From contig JAEHDN010000290.1 of NCBI GenBank assembly GCA_016880395.1, positions 1 through 10,615 on the forward strand: a stretch of DNA of 10,615 bases, read 5' to 3'. Position 1 is the stretch's first letter. Every line of letters begins with the position of its first letter. The notes below the pieces were generated by a model. The model saw only the letters and a program-made list of their open reading frames with translations. It searched no databases and had not been told where the DNA came from. Positions 1-5,766 of the stretch are shown one piece after another. The position numbers and the translations under genes were made by a program. This stretch comes from Candidatus Eiseniibacteriota bacterium (GTDB taxonomy: Bacteria; Eisenbacteria; RBG-16-71-46; SZUA-252).

Positions 1-555
1 ACCGCTGCCTACATGAGCCCGGAACAGGCGCGCGGGCTGCCCGTCGATCGAAGGAGCGACATCTGGTCGTTCGGGTGCGTCCTCTTCGAGTGCCTGGCCG
101 GCGCGCGGCCATTCGTGGGGCAGACCGTCACGGACGTCGTCGTCCGGGTTCTCGAGCGCGAGCCCGACTGGAACAGCCTTCCCGCGGGCGCCCCGGCCCG
201 GCTGCGCGAGCTGATCCGGCGGTGCCTCCGAAAGTCCGCCGACGACCGGCCGGAGCGGATCGGAGATCTCCGCCGCGAGCTCGAAGCCATCGCGGCCGAA
301 TCGACCGCAGCGGGTAAGTCCGTCGCCGGAGCTGCCACGAGCCCCTCGCTCGCGGTCCTCTACTTCGAGAACCTCTCGAGCGATCCCGAGAGCGAATACT
401 TCTGCGCCGGGATCACCGAGGACATCCTCACCGATCTCTCCAAGATCAAGGGAATGCGCGTAGCCTCGAGGAACGCGGTCGCGCGGTTCCGCGGGACGGT
501 GGTCGACATCCCGAAGGTCGCGGCCGAGCTGGGGGTGACCGCGGCGATGGAATGA
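1..555 (+). CDS. Serine/threonine protein kinase, C-terminal half of kinase domain plus TolB-like domain (5' partial, ends at an in-frame TGA)
   Basis: The reading frame is open from base 1, so the gene starts upstream of the window. The first residues, TAAYMSPEQARG, are the activation-segment end (subdomain VIII) of a bacterial Hanks-type (PknB-like) kinase. They are followed by subdomain IX (SDIWSFGCVLFE) and the helical C-lobe ending in RCLRKSADDRP with the conserved Arg (to about residue 100). A short Ala/Ser/Thr linker leads to a TolB-like/adenylate-cyclase-associated domain (about residues 114-184: LAVLYFENLSSD, ITEDILTDLSK, VASRNAVARFRG). The catalytic loop and ATP site lie outside the window. 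No membrane segment separates kinase and TolB-like parts, as in many soluble kinase-TPR regulators. The frame stops at 553-555 in the middle of the TolB-like domain, and the same frame continues at 559 with the rest of the family architecture. I therefore read this as the front part of one gene. The kinase assignment is firm; its substrate is unknown. Confidence 0.88.
   Translation, partial: TAAYMSPEQARGLPVDRRSDIWSFGCVLFECLAGARPFVGQTVTDVVVRVLEREPDWNSLPAGAPARLRELIRRCLRKSADDRPERIGDLRRELEAIAAESTAAGKSVAGAATSPSLAVLYFENLSSDPESEYFCAGITEDILTDLSKIKGMRVASRNAVARFRGTVVDIPKVAAELGVTAAME
553..555 (+). other. In-frame TGA interrupting the kinase/TPR gene
   Basis: Codons around the site read GCG GCG ATG GAA TGA AGC GTG CGG AAG. 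Proteins of this architecture usually have Leu/Met-Glu-Gly-Ser-Val-Arg here, so the TGA stands exactly where a Gly codon (GGA) is expected; a single G-to-T change explains it. Frame and homology continue for another 1245 bases without further damage. Candidate explanations are a recent nonsense mutation, an assembly or sequencing error, or a gene split with re-initiation at GTG 559. What is seen is the stop and the flanking match; the cause is inference. Confidence 0.8.
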
Positions 556-558
556 AGC

Positions 559-1800
559 GTGCGGAAGGCGGGCGACCGTGTCCGCATCACGGCGCAGCTC
601 ATCAATGCGGCGGACGGGTTCCACCTCTGGGCGGAGCGCTTCGATCGCAGACTCGAGGACGTCTTCGCCGTGCAGGAGGAGATCGCGTCCTCCATCGCGG
701 GGGCCCTCCGCGTGGCGCTGACACCCTCGGAGACGCTGGAGATCCGGCGCGAGCGGCCCTCCAGCGCGCACGCGTACGATCTCTACCTGAAAGGGCGCGA
801 GCAGTACGGCCGCTACACCCTGGAGTCCCTCCAGGCTGCGCTCGATCTCTTCCAGCAGGCCATCCAGGTCGAGCCCGAGTACGCGCTCGCGTGGGCGGGG
901 ATCGCGGACGTCTACGGCCAGCTCCGGCAATGGGGAGGCGACGACTCCGGGGGCGCCATGCTGCGGCAGGGCCTCCAGGCGGCTCGCCGGGCAATCGCCA
1001 TCGATCCCAAACTGCCCGAGGCCCACAAGGCGGAATCGCTGGTCCTGCGGGGCATGCGCGATACGGAAGGCGCGACTGCGGCTCTGCGGCGGGCCCTGGA
1101 CGCAGACCCCAGGTTCACGCCTGCCATGTCCAACCTGGCCGTCTACCTGTTCGAGAGAGGGGACATCGCCGGAGCCGAGCGCCTGTATCGGAAGATCCTC
1201 CAGATCGATCCCCAGGAGCCTTTCGCCATGATCTGGCTGGCTCAGGTCCTCGATGTGTCCAGCCGCTTCGAGGAGGGCCTGAGGGTGTGCGGGGAGCTGG
1301 CTCGCATCGCGACCAACCCGTTCTACGCCAACGGCGCCGCTGCCTTGGCGGCCCTGGCTCACATGGGCCTTGGCCGCGATGAGGAAGCCCGTGCGATCGT
1401 CGAGCGACTTCGCTCCTCGGATCCGCAAAGCGGCAATATCGATCTCATGCTTGCCATCATCTCCCTCCGTGCCGGTGATCGCGCGCGTGCGGGAGAGCTG
1501 GTCGACCGGGCCGAGGCGTCGCTGCAGCTCGCGCCGGTCCTCATCTATCGCGGAGCGTCGATCGCCGTGACCCTCGGCCAGAAAGACCGGGCGAGGCGCC
1601 TGATCGCACGCACGATCACCCGGCCGCAGGCCCCCGTCCGGATCCGGATCACGCCCGAGCTGTGGCCCTTGGCGGACGAGGCCCCCTTCGCGCCACGCCG
1701 TTCCGAGATGACCCTCGTCTGGCCGGCGGAGGCTCCGCCTCCCGCCGCGGGAACGGAGGAGCTGTTCGCCGCCGTCCGGTACGAATCCGTTCTGCCCTAA
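559..1800 (+). CDS. TolB-like domain remainder plus TPR-repeat protein (3' part of the interrupted kinase gene)
   Basis: This is the same frame as the kinase fragment, three bases after its TGA. The first residues (SVRKAGDRVRITAQLINAAD, then FHLWAERFDR and the VFAVQEEIA helix) complete the TolB-like domain that begins before the stop. From about residue 68 the protein is helical with tetratricopeptide repeats, visible as repeated A-x-x-x-F/Y-x-x-A-I/L-x-x-x-P units such as ALDLFQQAIQVEPEYALAW, AARRAIAIDPKLPEAHKA, ALRRALDADPRF and AERLYRKILQIDPQEP. TPRs usually bind partner proteins, here perhaps recruiting kinase substrates. The last 50 residues are Pro/Ala-rich with no recognised domain. GTG 559 is only a possible start: no good ribosome binding site precedes it, and it would begin in mid-domain. 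The stretch probably belongs to the upstream kinase gene; if the TGA is real it may be untranslated or made by re-initiation. Confidence 0.75.
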   Translation: MRKAGDRVRITAQLINAADGFHLWAERFDRRLEDVFAVQEEIASSIAGALRVALTPSETLEIRRERPSSAHAYDLYLKGREQYGRYTLESLQAALDLFQQAIQVEPEYALAWAGIADVYGQLRQWGGDDSGGAMLRQGLQAARRAIAIDPKLPEAHKAESLVLRGMRDTEGATAALRRALDADPRFTPAMSNLAVYLFERGDIAGAERLYRKILQIDPQEPFAMIWLAQVLDVSSRFEEGLRVCGELARIATNPFYANGAAALAALAHMGLGRDEEARAIVERLRSSDPQSGNIDLMLAIISLRAGDRARAGELVDRAEASLQLAPVLIYRGASIAVTLGQKDRARRLIARTITRPQAPVRIRITPELWPLADEAPFAPRRSEMTLVWPAEAPPPAAGTEELFAAVRYESVLP

Positions 1801-1870
1801 CCCCGCTCGCCCAGCGCCCCGCGCGCTCCACGTTCAAAATCCTGAAACCTCCCGGCCCCTCCGTTCGTCT

Positions 1871-1904
1871 CATGACTGAAACACGATTCTGGTCATCAGT
1901 CATG
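1871..1904. promoter_or_regulatory. Candidate TetR-family operator (9-bp perfect inverted repeat)
   Basis: CATGACTGA at 1871-1879 is the exact reverse complement of TCAGTCATG at 1896-1904, with a 16-base spacer. It lies 20 bases upstream of the TetR gene start, just ahead of its ribosome binding site, and in a locally more AT-rich patch than the flanking coding DNA. TetR-family proteins commonly bind palindromes of this kind near their own start to autoregulate. I could not identify convincing -35/-10 boxes, so the promoter itself is not annotated. Binding is inference. Confidence 0.6.
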
Positions 1905-1924
1905 CGGCCCGGAGGGAAGTCTCG

Positions 1925-2551
1925 ATGCACGTCGCCAGCCGGCAGGTCTTGAAGGACGCGATCCTCGACGCCGCCAATGAGTTGCTGGGCCGCTACGGCT
2001 ATCACAAGATGACCGTGGAGGACATCGCGGCCGAGGTCGGGATCGGGAAGGGGACGATCTACCTTCACTTCCCAAGCAAGGAAGAGGTCGTCCTTTCCAC
2101 CATCGACCGCATGGTCGACAGGCTTCTCGCGAAGCTGGCGGAGATCGCCGAGGGGCCCGGCTCCGTGGCCTCCCGCCTCGAATCCATGCTCCTCACCCGC
2201 GTGCTCTTCCGGTTCGACAACCGCCATCACGACTCGAAGAGCATGGACGAGCTCCTCTCCGCGCTGCGCCCCGCCGTCCTCCTCCGCCGCGAGCGCTACT
2301 TCGCCGCGGAGGCATCGGTCCTCGCGATCGTGCTCGAGGAGGGCCGGGCCCATGGCGACTTCGCGGTCGAGGATTCCGTCGCAGCAGCGCACACGCTCGT
2401 GCTCGCCACGAACGCGCTGCTTCCGTACAGCCTGAGCGCCCAGGAGCTGGGCCAGCGCAAGCACGTGGCGGAGCAGGCCTCCGCCCTCGCGCGCCTGCTC
2501 GTCCGAGGGCTCGCCTCTTCACACCACCCGTCCCAAGGTGGTTCGAGATGA
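1925..2551 (+). CDS. TetR/AcrR-family transcriptional regulator
   Basis: A 208-residue protein, the usual TetR length. The N-terminal DNA-binding domain is clear: helix 1 (LKDAILDAANELLGRYGY), then the helix-turn-helix at about residues 29-51 (MTVEDIAAEVGIGKGTIYLH followed by FPSKEEV). The C-terminal two thirds is the variable all-helical ligand-binding and dimerisation domain; it gives no hint of the ligand. The ATG is preceded by GGAGG at 1911-1915 with a 9-base spacer, which supports this start. The stop TGA overlaps the ATG of the S41 peptidase gene (ATGA, 2548-2551), so the two are almost certainly co-transcribed and translationally coupled. A palindrome just upstream suggests autoregulation, and hence TetR control of the peptidase. 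Family assignment is certain; inducer and target set are unknown. TetR genes are more often paired with efflux pumps or metabolic genes than with a secreted peptidase. Confidence 0.95.
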   Translation: MHVASRQVLKDAILDAANELLGRYGYHKMTVEDIAAEVGIGKGTIYLHFPSKEEVVLSTIDRMVDRLLAKLAEIAEGPGSVASRLESMLLTRVLFRFDNRHHDSKSMDELLSALRPAVLLRRERYFAAEASVLAIVLEEGRAHGDFAVEDSVAAAHTLVLATNALLPYSLSAQELGQRKHVAEQASALARLLVRGLASSHHPSQGGSR

Positions 2552-3660
2552 AGTCCCGGTTCGGCCGTGCCCGATGGCTACCCGCGGCCGTCTTCGTCCT
2601 GACGATGGGCGCGTCCATCGCGCAGGCGCAGACGCCGATCCGGCCCGATCAGCCCGACATGACGATCGACGCGGCGACGCGGGCCGCCGTGCTGGACGGC
2701 GTTCTCGCCAAGCTCGACGCTCGATACGTGGATCCCGCGCTCGCGAAGCGCATGCGCGACGCGATCGCGGCGCGCCGGAAGCGCGGCGGGTACGACCGGA
2801 TCACGAGCGCGTCGGCGTTCGGCGATTCGCTCACCGCGCAGCTCCGGACGGTGACCCGCGACCGCCACCTCGCCGTCCGGTACAGCCACGAGCCCGTGCC
2901 GATCTCCTCGGACAGCCTGACGCCCGCGGAGCAGGCTCGCGAGGATGACTTCTTCCGGATCCGGAACTACGGCTTCGAGCAGGTCGAGCGTCTGCGGGGG
3001 AACGTGGGCTACATCCGGCTCCGCGGCTTCGCCTATAGCGACGAGGCGTGCAAGGCCGCCGCGTCCGCCATGCAGCTCCTGGCGCACACGGACGCGCTGA
3101 TCATCGACCTCCGCCAGAACGGTGGCGGGAGCGGCGAGATGGTGCAGCTCCTCTGCACGTACTTCATGAAGCCTGGAGATCCGGTGCACCTCAACGACGT
3201 CTACTCACGACCGGAGAACTTCACGCAGCAGCTCTGGACGCTGCCCTGGGTTCCGGGACCGCGCTACACGGAGCGTGGCGTCTACCTGCTCACGAGCAAG
3301 CGCACGTTCTCGGCAGCGGAGGAATTCTGCTACAACCTGCAGAATCTGAAGCGCGCGACGATCGTGGGGGAGACCACGGGCGGAGGCGCGCACCCCGTCC
3401 GGTTCGAGCGCCTCGCCGAGCACTTCGAGATGTCGCTGCCCTACGCGAAGTCCATCAATCCGGTGAGCGGCACGAACTGGGAGGGCACCGGCGTTAAGCC
3501 CGATGTCGCGGTGCCCGCGGACGACGCGCTCAAGACCGCTCACATGCTTGCGCTCAAGAGCCTCGAGGCCAAGGTGACCGATCCCATGTCCATCGCCGAG
3601 GCCCTCGAGGATCTCGAGAAGACCGGCGACTCGAGGGTGCCGACCACCATGCCGAAATAG
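2548..3660 (+). CDS. Secreted S41-family (tail-specific/IRBP-like) serine peptidase
   Basis: A 370-residue protein with a Sec signal peptide: basic start MKSRFGRARW, hydrophobic core, probable cleavage after AQA near residue 27. A helical N-terminal region (residues 40-105, VLAKLDARYVDPALAKRM) resembles the S41 N-terminal domain of IRBP-like peptidases. The TSPc catalytic core runs from about 150 to 325. It shows VGYIRLRGF, the strand IIDLRQNGGGSGEM (185-198), the nucleophile motif TFSAAEE with Ser255, GETTGGGAHP (274-283) and GTGVKPDVAVP (313-323). There is no PDZ domain, and the Lys of the classical CtpA dyad (GEKTFGKG) is replaced in GETTGGG, so it belongs to the non-CtpA branch of S41. 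AAGGTGG at 2535-2541 lies 6 bases before the ATG, inside the 3' end of the TetR gene. The likely site is the periplasm or outside; the substrate is unknown. The pairing suggests TetR-controlled expression. Confidence 0.92.
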   Translation: MKSRFGRARWLPAAVFVLTMGASIAQAQTPIRPDQPDMTIDAATRAAVLDGVLAKLDARYVDPALAKRMRDAIAARRKRGGYDRITSASAFGDSLTAQLRTVTRDRHLAVRYSHEPVPISSDSLTPAEQAREDDFFRIRNYGFEQVERLRGNVGYIRLRGFAYSDEACKAAASAMQLLAHTDALIIDLRQNGGGSGEMVQLLCTYFMKPGDPVHLNDVYSRPENFTQQLWTLPWVPGPRYTERGVYLLTSKRTFSAAEEFCYNLQNLKRATIVGETTGGGAHPVRFERLAEHFEMSLPYAKSINPVSGTNWEGTGVKPDVAVPADDALKTAHMLALKSLEAKVTDPMSIAEALEDLEKTGDSRVPTTMPK

Positions 3661-3695
3661 GCGCCGACACGGGGCTCGGCCCGGCCCGGAGGCTC

Positions 3696-3729
3696 TGTAA
3701 AAACCGCCGCTCCAGTCCACGGGTTTACA
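3696..3729. repeat. Small imperfect inverted repeat downstream of the S41 gene
   Basis: TGTAAA at 3696-3701 is the reverse complement of TTTACA at 3724-3729. CC at 3704-3705 can also pair with GG at 3721-3722 across a small internal bulge. It lies 36 bases after the S41 stop and abuts the long stem-loop at 3729-3788. It could be a protein-binding palindrome or part of the transcript end of the TetR-S41 unit. With only 6 paired bases flanking a 22-base interior, chance is possible. Confidence 0.35.
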
Positions 3730-3788
3730 CGCCGCCCGCTCCCTTCGCCCCGCTAGACGGGGCGCCACGAAGGGATTGCGGGCGGCGT
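3729..3788. terminator. Long GC-rich stem-loop between the S41 gene and tamA (terminator or leader structure)
   Basis: Three nested pairings share one axis: ACGCCGCCCGC (3729-3739) with GCGGGCGGCGT (3778-3788), 11 bp; TCCCTTCG (3740-3747) with CGAAGGGA (3768-3775), 8 bp; and CCCCG (3748-3752) with CGGGG (3758-3762) around the loop CTAGA. Only a 2-base bulge (3776-3777) and a 5-base bulge (3763-3767) interrupt it. That is 24 paired bases in 60, far beyond chance. No T tract follows on either strand, so a textbook intrinsic terminator is not supported. It may be a U-tract-less terminator, a transcript-stabilising 3' end, or a leader element upstream of tamA. The structure is seen; the role is inferred. 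Confidence 0.6.
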
Positions 3789-3792
3789 CGTG

Positions 3793-3820
3793 CTCGGTGC
3801 TCGCAGGCATACTCGGTGCT
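3793..3820. repeat. 9-bp direct repeat in the tamA upstream region
   Basis: CTCGGTGCT occurs at 3793-3801 and again at 3812-3820, with a 19-base period (nearly two helical turns), immediately after the long stem-loop and about 85-110 bases before the tamA start. The spacing would suit two protein-binding half sites on one DNA face, but two short copies are weak evidence. Confidence 0.3.
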
Positions 3821-3903
3821 TGTTGGAGTGGAACCAGCATGGCGCGGGCCAGCCACTCGGACCATCGGCTCGCGCCCCGGCTCGCCGGCAGCGAAAGGGC
3901 ACG

Positions 3904-5766
3904 ATGGATCGAATGGGACAGGTCTCGAGGAGAGCGAATCGGCTCGCGTGCGCGCTCGCGCTTCCCTGTCTCCTGGTCTCCCCGCTGCTCGTCCATCGCG
4001 CCATCGCGGCCGCGGCCGCAGACAGCTCGGAAGCGAAGACTCCCGCAGCCGCGGCGACCCCCGCGCCCGCACCGCCGCCGGTATCGCCGAAGAACCGAAC
4101 GATCCAGGTGAAGGTCGAGGTGCTCGGGATTCAGGGTGCGCTCCGCCGGAACGTCCTGGCCTCGCTCAGCATCGCGCACAAGAAGGACCGCAAGAATGCG
4201 AGCGAGGTCGAGCTTCGACACCTTCACACGCGCGCTGACGATGAGATCGGACGCGCGCTCCAGCCGTTCGGGTACTACCGCCCCTTCATCCACTCGGAGC
4301 TGACGACCGGCAAGCAGTGGGTCGCGCGATACCAGATCGAGCCCGGCCCTCCGCTCCTCGTGGATTCGGTGCTTGTCGAGGTGCGCGGTGAGGGGGCGGC
4401 CGATCCGAAGTATCAGCGGCTGGTGCGCGAGTTCCCGATCCACAAGGGTGACGTCCTACTGCACCAGGCGTACGAGAGCGGCAAGGCCTCCCTCGAGACG
4501 TACGCGGCCGAGGGGGGCTATCTCGACGCGGCCTTCGACGAGAGCCGGATCGAGGTCGACCTCGCGCGCTACGCCGCGTCGGTGATGGTGCGGTACGACA
4601 CCGGGCCGCGGCACTACTTCGGACCCGTGACCTTCGACCACGCCGTGATCGAGCGGAATCTCCTGGCACGCTTTCCCACGTTCAAGTCGGGCGACGTGTT
4701 CAACTTCCGGAAGCTGCAGGACCTCCAGACCAACCTCAGCAACACGGGCTACTTCACGCGCGTCGATGTCGAGCCGGCCGAGGAGACCATGGGTCACCGG
4801 CAGGTGCCGGTCGAGGTGAGCCTCGCGCCCGCCAAGAAGATCCGCTTCACGGGCGGCGTCGGCTACGGCACGGACGACGGCGCGCGGGTGCGCGGCCTGG
4901 TCGAGCTCCGGCGCACGAACAGCCAGGGGCATCGCGCGCAGATCAGTGGCCAGTACGGCCAGCGCGACAAGCGGGCGGAGGTCCAGTACTTCATTCCGTG
5001 GCCGAATCCGCGCACGGACGTGGCGACGCTATCCACCGGCTACCTCGACGTGACCACGCATACGAGCACGAGCAAGATCGAGTACGGCGGCGGGAGCCTG
5101 AGCCGCCTCCTCGGTCAGTGGCGCGTCGTTCCGGCGCTCAATTACCGGCGGGAGCGATTCACGGTAGGGGTGGACCACGGGACCGTGCGGACCCTGGTCC
5201 CCGAGGGCACCTGGAGCCGGACACGAGCCGACGATCAGCTCATCACGAGGAACGGCGACCGGGTCTCCCTCAACGTGCGGGGCGCGCACGAAGGAGCGGC
5301 CTCGGACGTGTCCTTCCTCCAGGCCCGCGTCGACGGGAAGCTGATCCACGGGTTCCCCGGGAAGAACCGCGGGATTGCGAGGATCGAGGTCGGCGCGACG
5401 CAGACCTCCGACTTCCGCGAGCTGCCGGCGTCCTTCCGCTTCTTCGCGGGCGGCGCGACGAGCGTGCGCGGCTACGGCTACAACAGCCAGGGTCCTCGCG
5501 ACGAGCTGGACCACGTGATCGGCGGGCCCTACCTGCTCACGGGGAGCCTGGAGGCGGACCATCGCTTCCTCCCCCGGTGGGGGGCCGCGGTCTTCTTCGA
5601 CATGGGGAACGCGCTCAACAACTTCGGTGATCCCCTGAAGCGCGGCGCGGGCATGGGACTTCGCTGGATCTCACCGGCCGGGCTCGTGCGGCTCGATTTT
5701 GCGTGGGGGCTCGATCGCGCAGGCACTCCCTTCTCGGTGCATGTCACCATGGGACCTGAGCTGTGA
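3904..5766 (+). CDS. tamA: TamA-like Omp85-family outer-membrane translocation/assembly protein
   Basis: From ATG 3904 the protein has 620 residues, close to the usual TamA length. A Sec signal peptide (basic MDRMGQVSRR, then a hydrophobic stretch, cleavage near residue 35) is followed by an Ala/Pro-rich linker (to about 63). Three POTRA-like domains follow (about 67-145, 150-228 and 236-308). A C-terminal 16-strand-type barrel (about 310-620) carries the Omp85 signature FRFFAGGATSVRGYGY (511-526) and the TamA-like ending GAGMGLRWISPAGLVRLDFA then HVTMGPEL. TamA works with TamB in inserting or delivering outer-membrane proteins such as autotransporters, or possibly in lipid transport. The frame is open upstream to GTG 3790, but that extension is Arg/Pro-rich and would bury the signal peptide. 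AAAGGG at 3894-3899 fits ATG 3904; ATG 3913 is an alternative. Cysteines occur only in the signal peptide. The immediate overlap with tamB separates it from BamA. Confidence 0.9.
   Translation: MDRMGQVSRRANRLACALALPCLLVSPLLVHRAIAAAAADSSEAKTPAAAATPAPAPPPVSPKNRTIQVKVEVLGIQGALRRNVLASLSIAHKKDRKNASEVELRHLHTRADDEIGRALQPFGYYRPFIHSELTTGKQWVARYQIEPGPPLLVDSVLVEVRGEGAADPKYQRLVREFPIHKGDVLLHQAYESGKASLETYAAEGGYLDAAFDESRIEVDLARYAASVMVRYDTGPRHYFGPVTFDHAVIERNLLARFPTFKSGDVFNFRKLQDLQTNLSNTGYFTRVDVEPAEETMGHRQVPVEVSLAPAKKIRFTGGVGYGTDDGARVRGLVELRRTNSQGHRAQISGQYGQRDKRAEVQYFIPWPNPRTDVATLSTGYLDVTTHTSTSKIEYGGGSLSRLLGQWRVVPALNYRRERFTVGVDHGTVRTLVPEGTWSRTRADDQLITRNGDRVSLNVRGAHEGAASDVSFLQARVDGKLIHGFPGKNRGIARIEVGATQTSDFRELPASFRFFAGGATSVRGYGYNSQGPRDELDHVIGGPYLLTGSLEADHRFLPRWGAAVFFDMGNALNNFGDPLKRGAGMGLRWISPAGLVRLDFAWGLDRAGTPFSVHVTMGPEL

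Noticed and set aside
553..555. Reassignment of UGA to glycine (as in Gracilibacteria/SR1), which would exactly restore the EGSVR motif
   Set aside because: The TetR and tamA genes both end naturally at TGA with normal overlapping junctions, so UGA is a stop here. The known UGA-Gly lineages also differ from this GC-rich, TamAB-bearing gene set.
1833..1846. TTCA/TGAA inverted repeat in the gap before the TetR gene
   Set aside because: Arms of only 4 bases are expected by chance, and the 9-bp palindrome downstream is a much better operator candidate.
1872..1952. 26-codon leader peptide starting within the palindrome and overlapping the TetR start
   Set aside because: It has no ribosome binding site ahead of its ATG and no attenuator-like codon run; the ATG is simply part of the inverted repeat.
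1649..2464. 271-codon minus-strand open frame covering the TetR gene and the gap before it
   Set aside because: The TetR protein on the plus strand has an unmistakable helix-turn-helix and a good ribosome binding site; the minus-strand product has no recognisable feature.
3790..3903. Upstream extension of tamA to GTG 3790
   Set aside because: The extra 38 residues are Arg/Pro-rich and would place the signal peptide internally; a ribosome binding site and the signal peptide fit ATG 3904.
3205..4443. 412-codon minus-strand open frame across the S41 3' end, the intergenic gap and tamA 5' end
   Set aside because: It overlaps two well-supported genes, has shadow-like composition and no domain. 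The stem-loop in its middle is better explained as non-coding structure.
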